A stretch of 5,520 nucleotides of DNA. Source: Patescibacteria group bacterium (GTDB lineage: Bacteria > Patescibacteriota > Microgenomatia > UBA12405 > JAHJSD01). A program made the translations under genes and the position numbers. The stretch lies in the NCBI GenBank assembly GCA_018830585.1, contig JAHJSD010000070.1, forward strand, positions 1 to 5,520. The letters are read 5' to 3'. The number at the start of each line of letters is the position of its first letter. Positions within the stretch are counted from its first letter, which is position 1. Positions 1-4,392 of this stretch are shown here, one piece after another. The notes under the pieces were generated by a model that saw only the letters and a list, made by a program, of their open reading frames with translations, ran no database searches and was not told where the DNA came from.

Positions 1-188
1 AGACCAGAAACGTCGGTGGTTAAACCAGAGACATCAGACTTAAGATCGGAAAAACCTGTCTTTAAACCGGAAGCGTCAGTTTTTAAAGCAGAAATATCCG
101 TCTTTAAACCAGAAATATCGGTCTTAACCGGTTCCAGCTCTTCTTTTAAAACATTCCTAATAGAAGAAACGTCTTGTTTCGTCAACAT
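1..188 (-). CDS. Small coiled-coil protein, N-terminal part (runs off window)
   Basis: Read on the minus strand from the ATG at 188-186, this frame is open to the window edge and gives 62 residues beginning MLTKQDVSSIRNVLKEELEP. After residue 20 the sequence is a heptad-like repeat of the form LKTDxSG, repeated about six times (VKTDISG, LKTDISA, LKTDASG, LKTGFSD, LKSDVSG, LTTDVSG), which predicts a long parallel coiled coil. There is no signal peptide or membrane segment in the visible part, so it is probably cytosolic. The N-terminus matches the gene at 2072-2299 (MLxKQD, then xLEPV), so the two are paralogues. The start is supported by a promoter whose expected +1 is the ATG itself. Function is unknown; small proteins of this look are common in CPR genomes. 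The plus-strand reading frame over the same bases is a shadow. Confidence 0.72.
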   Translation of the reverse strand, partial: MLTKQDVSSIRNVLKEELEPVKTDISGLKTDISALKTDASGLKTGFSDLKSDVSGLTTDVSG

Positions 189-223
189 GCCAACAGTTTA
201 AAAAAACAAAACCCAAAAGTCAA
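189..223 (-). promoter_or_regulatory. Sigma70-type promoter, probably leaderless, for the coiled-coil gene at 1-188
   Basis: On the minus strand, TTGACT (223-218), a 17-nt spacer and TAAACT (200-195) are followed by GTTGGC and then the ATG at 188. The A of the ATG is the seventh base after the -10 box, the usual +1 distance, so the mRNA probably starts at the start codon with no Shine-Dalgarno site. The same arrangement, with identical -35, spacer length, -10 and start distance, occurs at 2299-2334. Confidence 0.68.
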
Positions 224-256
224 AGACAGGTGTTAGTTCTAAGTTTTGAGGTTTTT
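215..256 (-). repeat. Duplicated upstream region of the coiled-coil genes, copy 1
   Basis: Forty-two bases covering the -35 box and an AT-rich upstream part match 2326-2367 with three mismatches. On the minus strand the far end is rich in A runs, as in an UP element. Both copies sit at the same distance from their start codons, so promoter and gene start were duplicated together. Confidence 0.75.
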
Positions 257-297
257 TACGGCAGCACACCCCCGGCTGTCTCTCCCTAATTTTTGAC

Positions 298-336
298 TTT
301 CCCGCCCACTACGCTTTGCGAAGCAATGCGGGCAGG
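298..336. repeat. GC-rich imperfect palindrome
   Basis: CCCGC (301-305) pairs with GCGGG (328-332), and inside it GCTT (313-316) pairs with AAGC (321-324) around a TGCG loop. It resembles the other GC-rich extragenic palindromes of this window. No run of T follows, so a repeat is more likely than a terminator. Confidence 0.5.
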
Positions 337-373
337 TGATCTTTAACTTTTTGAGTTTCGAGATTCTTTAGCA

Positions 374-410
374 CATCCCCGGGGTGAAATCCGCAGACAC
401 CCCGGGGGTG
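374..410. repeat. CCCCGGGG palindrome, 13-bp stem
   Basis: CATCCCCGGGGTG (374-386) pairs with CACCCCGGGGGTG (398-410) around an 11-nt loop, with one U-G wobble on the plus strand. Similar CCCCCGGGGG blocks form the outer stem of the palindrome at 1333-1408 on the far side of the neighbouring gene, so the two may belong to one repeat family. It stands in the middle of the intergenic region between two divergent promoters. Confidence 0.55.
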
Positions 411-491
411 GAAGATTTTGACTTTTAACTTTTGCCTAATACACATCCGGTGTGCAAAAAATCCAGATTTAGCAATCAAACTTGTCTATTG

Positions 492-521
492 CCAATTTAG
501 CATTTTTATGCTAAAATTTGG
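492..521. promoter_or_regulatory. Hairpin upstream of the surface-protein promoter
   Basis: TTTAGCAT (496-503) and ATGCTAAA (508-515) form a perfect 8-bp stem with a TTTT loop, and CCAA (492-495) with TTGG (518-521) extends it past a 2-nt bulge. It ends about 35 bases before the -35 box at 557. It could be a protein-binding dyad or a weak terminator; nothing in the sequence decides which. Confidence 0.35.
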
Positions 522-556
522 CCAAAAGAATTAATCCTTAATCCTGTTTCACGGGG

Positions 557-585
557 TTGACAAAACCTATAGTTAATGATAAAAT
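557..585 (+). promoter_or_regulatory. Sigma70-type promoter of the surface-protein gene
   Basis: TTGACA (557-562), a 17-nt spacer and TAAAAT (580-585) predict transcription from about 592, leaving a leader of roughly 22 nt before the ATG at 614. That leader is AT-rich and holds no Shine-Dalgarno sequence. Confidence 0.68.
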
Positions 586-613
586 ACCGAAAATTAAATT
601 TTAACTAAATAAC

Positions 614-1303
614 ATGAACGTCATTCCGGGCAAGCAAAACGTTTCTGTCATCGCCAAAGTTTTTTCTTTAATTTTGGCAGCCAGTCTTTTCTTAAGTTCT
701 TTCGCCGTTCCGGCAAAAGCTCAATATTACGGCGGTGAAGAGGACGAAGTCTCCGAAATTGTAGTTGACAAAACCATCCGCGGTTTAGATAAAGGCGAAT
801 GGAAAGACAACTATTCCAGGGACGAGATTCTGTTTGGTCCTAAAGATATTTTTGACTATAAAGTATTGGTCAAAAATACCGGCAACAGAAATCAGACCTG
901 GATTAAAATAACCGATACCCTGCCTCCTTATTTGGACCTGGTTTTCGGTTACAATCCCGATGACGGCGAAACTTTCAACAGCGAAAGCCGCGAGTTAGTC
1001 TGGAAAATCGGTGAAATCAAACCGGGAGAAGAGGAATCCAGAGTAATCCGGGTCAGGGTTAAAGAGGAAAACAGTGTTCCCAAAGAAATTACCAAAATCA
1101 CTAACAGGGTTTGCGGCAAGGCCGAATCCGGAGCCAAGGATTGCGACGAAGCATCCACTTATATTGGCAACGGCAAGTTGGAAACCAAAGAACTGCCTGC
1201 CACCGGAAGCGAATTGGTAATCGGCAGTCTGATCGGAATCGGCATCGTTGGTTTGGCAATTGTTTTAAGAAAGTACGGCCGGGGAGAATTCTTTAACAAA
1301 TAA
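614..1303 (+). CDS. Secreted DUF11-like surface protein with LPATG sorting signal
   Basis: This is a 229-residue exported protein. Residues 1-36 form a signal peptide: basic positions K7 and K15, a hydrophobic core at about 16-32, then the AKA cleavage motif before QYYGG. Residues about 70-180 look like a DUF11-type beta-sandwich, with YKVLVKNTGN, then ITDTLPPYLDLVF and later WKIGEIKPGEE. In known proteins such domains form repeated Ig-like stalks on the cell surface. The C-terminus is a complete sortase signal: LPATG at 194-198, a glycine- and isoleucine-rich membrane segment at about 201-218, and the basic tail RKYGR. It should therefore be anchored to the envelope by a sortase, or held by the membrane segment if none is present; no sortase gene is in the window. 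The ATG is chosen because the signal peptide begins there and a good promoter lies upstream. Only one DUF11 unit is present, short for the family. The binding partner is unknown. Confidence 0.88.
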   Translation: MNVIPGKQNVSVIAKVFSLILAASLFLSSFAVPAKAQYYGGEEDEVSEIVVDKTIRGLDKGEWKDNYSRDEILFGPKDIFDYKVLVKNTGNRNQTWIKITDTLPPYLDLVFGYNPDDGETFNSESRELVWKIGEIKPGEEESRVIRVRVKEENSVPKEITKITNRVCGKAESGAKDCDEASTYIGNGKLETKELPATGSELVIGSLIGIGIVGLAIVLRKYGRGEFFNK

Positions 1304-1332
1304 TTAGGTTGTCTTTCAACCGTCTTTCATTC

Positions 1333-1408
1333 AACCCCCGGGGGTGACCTGCCTGCCCTCCTACCGGCGGGTAAACCGGCAGGCAGGGCTTTTGGCTCCC
1401 CGGGGGTT
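1333..1408. repeat. 76-nt palindrome downstream of the surface-protein gene
   Basis: AACCCCCGGGG (1333-1343) pairs with CCCCGGGGGTT (1398-1408), and nested inside it CCTGCCTGCC (1348-1357) pairs with GGCAGGCAGG (1378-1387). Starting 29 bases after the stop codon, it could end the transcript, but no T run follows. The CCCCCGGGGG ends link it to the palindrome at 374-410. Confidence 0.6.
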
Positions 1409-1436
1409 AGTGAGGGTTAGGAAAGCAGAACTTAGC

Positions 1437-1783
1437 CAACCAGCCAAAACTGGTTGATTAAGTTTCGCTTTTCAAACAAAGACACGCAGCACTTTGAAAT
1501 AAAGAGCGGAGGAGCCACGTACCACGTAGGGTACATGGCAAAGCATATATCCCCGAACCGGAAAAAACCCGAGCTTTCAATTTACTGCAAACTCAAAGTT
1601 CTTTGTTTTTTCGGTACGGGGCTGAAACCAATTTCCCCAAACGGACTCCGACTTAGCGTCAGAGAGGTTTCGTTGCTGCGATGTCTTTAAAACGGTGTAC
1701 CCAGCGCGGTTCGCCGTTATCCTCTCAATGCGGCCTTCAAGAAATTGGTCTTTTTAGACCGGATCCAAAGGCACTTTTTGCCT
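1437..1783 (+). ncRNA. Candidate structured RNA block 1 (unknown)
   Basis: No credible protein gene lies here, but stem-loops follow one another: CAACCAG 1437-1443 with 1450-1456; a 10-bp stem with one mismatch, 1514-1523 with 1530-1539; a long interrupted stem, CCCCG/ACCG/AAAAAAC from 1551-1568 with GTTTTTT/CGGT/CGGGG from 1605-1621; GAGCTTT 1571-1577 with AAAGTTC 1595-1601 inside it; GAAACC 1624-1629 with GGTTTC 1666-1671; AACGGTGTACC 1691-1701 with 1708-1718; TTGGTCT 1745-1751 with AGACCGG 1756-1762; AGGCA 1769-1773 with TGCCT 1779-1783. Several helices need G-U pairs that work only if the plus strand is the RNA. It fits none of the RNase P, tmRNA, SRP or tRNA signatures I looked for by eye. 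It could instead be a cluster of decayed palindromic repeats. Confidence 0.42.
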
Positions 1784-1802
1784 ATCTTCCCTACTTATAG
1801 TA

Positions 1803-1831
1803 TTGACAAAACTAATATTATAGGGTATAAT
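1803..1831 (+). promoter_or_regulatory. Perfect-consensus sigma70 promoter with no gene behind it
   Basis: TTGACA (1803-1808), exactly 17 bases, then TATAAT (1826-1831) matches the consensus at all twelve positions, with expected start near 1838. The next plus-strand gene begins at 3342, and the gene at 2072-2299 is on the other strand. The promoter would therefore drive a non-coding transcript through 1838-2860, antisense to the coiled-coil gene, or arose by chance in AT-rich DNA. Confidence 0.6.
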
Positions 1832-1932
1832 ATATAGTATAAATTCCAAGGATCAAAATCCAAATTACAAACACGTCCGAAACTTAATCTTTTACGATTT
1901 GGTCTTTATTTGAGATTTGAATTTCGTATTTT

Positions 1933-1957
1933 GAATTTATTTAGAATTTAGGATTTG
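1933..1957. repeat. AT-rich direct repeat, copy 1
   Basis: Twenty-five bases match 2402-2426 at 23 positions. The surrounding stretch 1840-1960 is low-complexity AT-rich sequence built from variants of AATTT, AAATCC and GGATTT, with no coding potential seen. Confidence 0.6.
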
Positions 1958-1971
1958 TTTCAAGAGCGAAT

Positions 1972-2009
1972 CTCCTCCGAGGTAGCCCGCAGGGATTCCT
2001 CGGACGGTG
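1972..2009 (+). repeat. Palindromic repeat family (CTCCTCCGAGG), copy 1
   Basis: An outer stem TCCGAGG (1976-1982) with CCTCGGA (1998-2004) encloses CCC-GCA-GGG (1986-1994). It agrees with 2883-2920 at 34 of 38 bases. A related, rearranged copy lies on the minus strand at 4485-4528. Confidence 0.7.
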
Positions 2010-2027
2010 ATGAGCGAGAGTTTAGGA

Positions 2028-2052
2028 TTTTAAAGTAAAGGGCACTTTAAAA
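2028..2052. terminator. Possible weak terminator after the coiled-coil gene at 2072-2299
   Basis: TTTTAAAGT (2028-2036) and ACTTTAAAA (2044-2052) form a perfect 9-bp stem with a 7-nt loop, twenty bases past the minus-strand stop codon. The stem is A/T-rich and no T run follows in the direction of that gene, so termination would be weak. Confidence 0.3.
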
Positions 2053-2071
2053 AAATCAAGGTAAGGAAAGT

Positions 2072-2299
2072 TCAATTTGGATGGAATTTTTCCAAAGAGG
2101 TAATCCTGTTTTCGTGGTCGTCAATCTGGCCATGGGAAACAGTCAACTCCTCCCGGATTTCCTGAAGTTCGCCCATTATCTTATCCATCCATTGAAAAAA
2201 CTCGTCTTTAGTGGGAAGATGAGAAATTTTCCCTTCAACCGGTTCAAGTTTTCTATCAAAGATATCCTCGATTATTTCAATATCTTGTTTGTTCAACAT
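2072..2299 (-). CDS. Small coiled-coil protein, paralogue of the gene at 1-188
   Basis: This complete gene gives 75 residues, starting MLNKQDIEIIEDIFDRKLEP and ending before a TGA. It is acidic and predicted almost wholly helical. Residues 28-34 (LPTKDEF) break the helix, and residues 36-70 resume as an amphipathic stretch with WMDKIMGELQEIREEL and later ENRITSLEK, typical of a coiled coil. No signal peptide, membrane segment or catalytic motif is seen, so it is probably a cytosolic oligomer or an adaptor. The first 22 residues align with the gene at 1-188, but the body differs: here a unique LPTKDEF segment, there LKTDxSG repeats. The promoter places +1 on the ATG, so translation is probably leaderless. 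Small proteins with this LPTKxEF segment are frequent in CPR genomes; to my knowledge their role is not established. The overlapping plus-strand frame at 2081-2320 is a shadow. Confidence 0.75.
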   Translation of the reverse strand: MLNKQDIEIIEDIFDRKLEPVEGKISHLPTKDEFFQWMDKIMGELQEIREELTVSHGQIDDHENRITSLEKFHPN

Positions 2300-2334
2300 A
2301 TTAGCAGTTTAAAAGTTTAAGAACCAAAAGTCAA
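2300..2334 (-). promoter_or_regulatory. Sigma70-type promoter, probably leaderless, for the gene at 2072-2299
   Basis: On the minus strand, TTGACT (2334-2329), 17 bases and TAAACT (2311-2306) are followed by six bases and the ATG at 2299. -35, spacer length, -10 and start distance are the same as at 189-223. The start codon falls at the expected +1 and there is no room for a ribosome binding site. Confidence 0.7.
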
Positions 2335-2367
2335 AGATAGGTGTTAGTTTTAAGGTTTGAGGTTTTT
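2326..2367 (-). repeat. Duplicated upstream region of the coiled-coil genes, copy 2
   Basis: This matches 215-256 at 39 of 42 bases. It covers the -35 box and an AT-rich part upstream of it, and ends beside the tandem TTTCGAG block at 2375-2402. Confidence 0.75.
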
Positions 2368-2374
2368 GTGACCT

Positions 2375-2441
2375 TGTTTCGAGTTTCGAGTTTCGATGTT
2401 CGAATTTGTTTAGAATTTAGGATTTAGGATTTAGAATTTAA
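2375..2441. repeat. Simple tandem repeats (TTTCGAG, GGATTTA) and AT repeat copy 2
   Basis: Bases 2375-2402 hold about three to four copies of a TTTCGAG-like unit; one further pair is at 352-363. They run into 2402-2426, the second copy of the 25-base AT repeat at 1933-1957, and then into tandem GGATTTA units. It is low-complexity intergenic sequence. Confidence 0.55.
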
Positions 2442-2444
2442 AAA

Positions 2445-2855
2445 CTAAGTGGTTAGAAGAGAGAGCTGGGGTCCTCGCTCTAAGCGAGCCCAGGACTCCG
2501 CTTCTCTCCTGCCCACTTGGGCAGAACTTTAACAAACTCGGCACGGCTTAAAGCAAGCCGAAGCCGGGAACGTTAAAGCATCCTGAAAATTCGTTCTTTT
2601 GCTCTGTACGTTGCGTACAGCAAGCGGAAAAGCGATGTCAGGAGTACCTTAACCATGCTACTATGCTTACTTCGCGTTGCGAACTACGTTTGCACCCGCG
2701 AAGAGCGCAAGTACATGGTCTGTGTGAGAATTGCGCTTAACGCAATTCGCACTTTGACAACTCAATCTTTTCCGAAGGTCCGCCGATAAGTCGCCCTGCG
2801 AGCCGTGTATGAATAATACAAGAAGGCGAGCAGTAAGACTAGGTGGATTCTTTAA
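2445..2855 (+). ncRNA. Candidate structured RNA block 2 (unknown, about 400 nt)
   Basis: A gene-free region built of consecutive helices. CTAAGTGG 2445-2452 pairs with CCACTTGG 2513-2520 and encloses CTGGG 2466-2470 with CCCAG 2489-2493 and CTCGCT 2474-2479 with AGCGAG 2483-2488. A regular long hairpin follows: CTTTAAC 2527-2533 with GTTAAAG 2572-2578, CTCGGC 2537-2542 with GCCGGG 2563-2568, CGGCTT 2544-2549 with AAGCCG 2555-2560. TCCTGA 2581-2586 with TCAGGA 2638-2643 encloses CTGTACG 2604-2610 with CGTACAG 2614-2620. ACCATG 2652-2657 with CATGGT 2714-2719 encloses CTTCGCG 2670-2676 with CGCGAAG 2697-2703. GTGAGAATTGCG 2724-2735 pairs with 2741-2752 with one mismatch. A last arm is TCGCC with GGCGA at about 2793-2845. 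The U-G pairs in the first and second domains work only on the plus strand. The promoter at 1803-1831 faces it. It does not match known RNA families I can recall; ends are uncertain. Confidence 0.5.
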
Positions 2856-2882
2856 TCCTTTTCTTTAAACACGCGCGGAGGA

Positions 2883-2923
2883 CTCCTCCGAGGTAGCCCA
2901 TAGGGATTCCCCGGATGGTGGCC
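2883..2923 (+). repeat. Palindromic repeat family (CTCCTCCGAGG), copy 2
   Basis: The outer stem TCCGAGG (2887-2893) with CCCCGGA (2909-2915) contains one mismatch, and CCC-ATA-GGG (2897-2905) lies inside. Compared with copy 1 at 1972-2009, the inner stem is kept while its loop changes. The tail GGATGGTGGCC is shared with the copy at 4485-4528. Confidence 0.68.
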
Positions 2924-2994
2924 GACGAAAATGGATAAGCCCTCCTAAGGCCTTCCAGAGTGTGAAAGAAAGTTTAGAAAAGTCTCTCATTGTC

Positions 2995-3114
2995 GTCATT
3001 CTGATCTCCCGCAGGGAGGGAAGAATCTATCGAGTATAACGAGCGTTTATTAAAGATACGCTCCGCCAAGTCTAACTTGGCTTCGCTAGATGCTTCATCA
3101 GAATTCAGCATGAC
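2995..3114. repeat. GTCAT-type extragenic palindromic element
   Basis: GTCATTCTGA (2995-3004) and TCAGAATTCAGCATGAC (3098-3114) form the ends of a long imperfect inverted repeat with internal hairpins, such as CCAAG with CTTGG near 3066-3080. Elements with GTCATTCTGA-like ends are widespread non-coding repeats in bacterial genomes. Confidence 0.55.
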
Positions 3115-3127
3115 ATGGGAATAAGGT

Positions 3128-3213
3128 GTCATCGCGATCCGCCTTAATTGGCGAGAGTGGCAATCCCGACGGGATTGCTTCGTCTCCGCCAGCTGGCGGA
3201 TCCTCGCAATGAC
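3128..3213 (-). repeat. GTCATTGCGA-type extragenic palindromic element
   Basis: GTCATCGCGA (3128-3137) pairs with TCGCAATGAC (3204-3213), with one mismatch that becomes a U-G wobble when read on the minus strand. Inside are CAATCCC-GAC-GGGATTG (3161-3177) and CCGCCAGCTGGCGG (3186-3199). The ends and the GAAGCAATC segment match a repeat type common in intergenic DNA of many bacteria. Confidence 0.6.
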
Positions 3214-3236
3214 AACAGTACTTTTTCTGGATTTTC

Positions 3237-3272
3237 TTTCACACTCTGGGTGTGAAAAAACGTTTTTTCACA
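3237..3272 (+). promoter_or_regulatory. Two mutually exclusive hairpins in the leader of the GC-rich gene
   Basis: TTTCACAC (3237-3244) can pair with GTGTGAAA (3250-3257). The same strand is also the left half of a perfect 22-bp palindrome, TGTGAAAAAAC (3251-3261) with GTTTTTTCACA (3262-3272). Only one can form at a time, as in attenuators and switches. Two further hairpins lie before the ribosome binding site: GCACCC-ACAA-GGGTGC (3276-3291) and GCCCC with GGGGC (3296-3319). A pair of overlapping repeats remains possible. Confidence 0.4.
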
Positions 3273-3328
3273 TATGCACCCACAAGGGTGCGCCAGCCCC
3301 AACCCCCAAGGGAAGGGGCAAACGCCAT

Positions 3329-3335
3329 AAGGAGG
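3329..3335 (+). promoter_or_regulatory. Strong ribosome binding site fixing a GTG start
   Basis: AAGGAGG is followed by six bases and GTG at 3342. It is the only near-perfect Shine-Dalgarno site ahead of a gene in the window and decides the start against the in-frame ATG at 3252. Confidence 0.8.
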
Positions 3336-3341
3336 ATTACC

Positions 3342-4247
3342 GTGGCGATTTTTCGGAACAAAAAGGGCAACATCCGTATCTGGGTTTGGGTCGCGATTGC
3401 GCTCGTCGCAGCGGGAGCAATTGTGGCGGGGACCACTCTGGTCAACCGCGATAACCTGAACGTCACCCCCAAGGGCACCGCCGCCCAGGACGTGGGCAGC
3501 AAGGCCGCCGCCGCAACCCCGACCCCCGTCAAGGTCGAGGTGACTCGCGTGGTCGCGAGCACGCCCGTCGTAATCGAGCGGCAGGTCGGGATTCAATCCG
3601 ACCAGGATCCGCTGACACAGTGGGCCAAAGGCGAGACCGGATTGGACGTGCAGCGGATTCAGAGTGAATACGCTGCGTTCGTCTGGCGAGGTGCACCGTC
3701 AGTAGCAAACGCGAGAATCCCCCCAGGGATGATCGCAACGGTGCATACCACGACCGACGGCGTCCAGGTCTGTATTGGCGAAGGACAAATGCTCAAGATT
3801 ACAGCGGGGACTTTCCGCGTAATCAAAGAGTACCCCGACGGAGACGCCGTCTACAACCCCTGTCAACTCCTCGCCAAGGAGCAGGAGTTCGCCAGCAGGG
3901 AACGCCCCAGCTACACCGTCAGCGCAAGGAACTTTTCCTGCGAGGCCAGCGCTCCCAGCGCAGCACCCACCCCGGTGGCCATCAAGGCACAGGCGCAGAG
4001 CGCAACCCAAGACCCCAAGGGTGGCTACACAGCCGAGACTTTCGCCACCCTGTTTGGTGTCAGTTCGACAAGGGTCGAGTGGTTAGCTGGCGAAAACGGC
4101 TGGAAGATTCATGCGGGCACGCCGCCCACGCCGTTCGACGCCACAGATGGTATCGACGAGCTGGTAAGCAAAGGTTGGCTGGTCAATCGAGACAGCAAAA
4201 ACACGAAGGAGGTCTATGAGCTGACCGCGTACCCCAACCCCAGCTAG
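3342..4247 (+). CDS. GC-rich single-pass membrane protein of unknown function
   Basis: From the GTG the product has 301 residues. Residues 1-10 are basic (FRNKKGN), residues about 11-30 form one membrane helix rich in W, V and A, and the rest should lie outside the cell. Residues 38-72 are an A/T/P-rich linker with TPTPVKVEVTRVV, a style I associate with exported Chloroflexota proteins. A globular region at about 80-195 contains two of three cysteines (VCIGEG and NPCQLL); the third is in FSCEA at about 200. A second A/P linker follows (SAPSAAPTPV), then a small C-terminal domain from about residue 225 with TAETFATLFGVSSTRVEWLAGENGW, possibly a helix-turn-helix-like or LysM-like fold, though no match is certain. 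The gene is much richer in G and C than its neighbours, with G/C-ending codons, and has the window's only strong ribosome binding site, suggesting transfer from a high-GC donor. No partner genes adjoin it. The ATG at 3252 would put a palindrome and hairpins inside the coding sequence and is not used. Confidence 0.72.
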   Translation: MAIFRNKKGNIRIWVWVAIALVAAGAIVAGTTLVNRDNLNVTPKGTAAQDVGSKAAAATPTPVKVEVTRVVASTPVVIERQVGIQSDQDPLTQWAKGETGLDVQRIQSEYAAFVWRGAPSVANARIPPGMIATVHTTTDGVQVCIGEGQMLKITAGTFRVIKEYPDGDAVYNPCQLLAKEQEFASRERPSYTVSARNFSCEASAPSAAPTPVAIKAQAQSATQDPKGGYTAETFATLFGVSSTRVEWLAGENGWKIHAGTPPTPFDATDGIDELVSKGWLVNRDSKNTKEVYELTAYPNPS

Positions 4248-4295
4248 TCTAGCAGCTAGCCCAAAATAGGCACGCCGCGCCCCCACCGAAAGGAA

Positions 4296-4352
4296 AAGGA
4301 GATCAGACGATGACGTCTGATCTCCTTACCTGCCCCCGCCGGGTAGGCGGGG
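4296..4352 (+). terminator. Strong hairpin pair after the GC-rich gene
   Basis: AAGGAGATCAGACG (4296-4309) and its complement (4314-4327) form a perfect 14-bp stem with an ATGA loop, 49 bases after the stop codon. A second stem, CCCCGCC (4334-4340) with GGCGGGG (4346-4352), follows directly. No T run follows on the plus strand; on the minus strand the first stem is followed by TTTTCCTTTC. It could therefore protect the 3' end, terminate from the other side, or be only a weak terminator for the gene. Confidence 0.45.
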
Positions 4353-4356
4353 ATGT

Positions 4357-4387
4357 GGGAAAAAAGAAAAGGAAAAAAAAGAAAAGA
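4357..4387 (+). other. 31-base purine-only tract
   Basis: Only A and G occur here, mostly as A runs split by single or double G. It links the hairpin pair at 4296-4352 to the ribozyme and would keep that part of the RNA unfolded. Confidence 0.6.
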
Positions 4388-4392
4388 TTGAG

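Noticed and set aside
949..1296. Short open frames inside the surface-protein gene on both strands
   Set aside because: They are shadows of a gene with a signal peptide, a domain pattern and a sorting signal.
1454..1690. Plus-strand open frame of 78 codons
   Set aside because: It has no ribosome binding site, a mixed composition without protein-like pattern, and runs through several perfect stem-loops; structured RNA or repeats explain it better.
2000..2020. GGTGATGAG near 2007 as a hammerhead core
   Set aside because: It lacks the C of CUGAUGA, and no GAAA or helix II follows.
1900..2450. CRISPR-like array in the repeated AT-rich regions
   Set aside because: The repeats are low-complexity and irregular, with no constant repeat and spacer lengths and no cas genes.
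1437..2860. RNase P, tmRNA, SRP RNA, tRNA or self-splicing intron in the structured blocks
   Set aside because: I looked by eye for the hallmark segments of these RNAs (for example the conserved RNase P and tmRNA end sequences and the tRNA T-arm) on both strands and did not find them; a covariance search would be decisive.
3070..3101. CTGATGA on the minus strand (3101-3095), a possible second hammerhead
   Set aside because: The expected GAAA is GAAG, helix II would have only two or three pairs, and the segment is part of a GTCAT-type palindromic repeat.
3252..3341. Upstream ATG as start of the GC-rich gene
   Set aside because: The extension would be encoded by a palindrome and two hairpins, and a near-perfect Shine-Dalgarno site stands six bases before the in-frame GTG at 3342.
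3144..4010. Several long minus-strand open frames opposite the GC-rich gene
   Set aside because: They are shadows made possible by high GC content, lack ribosome binding sites, and their products show no domain pattern, unlike the plus-strand protein with its clear membrane helix and linkers.
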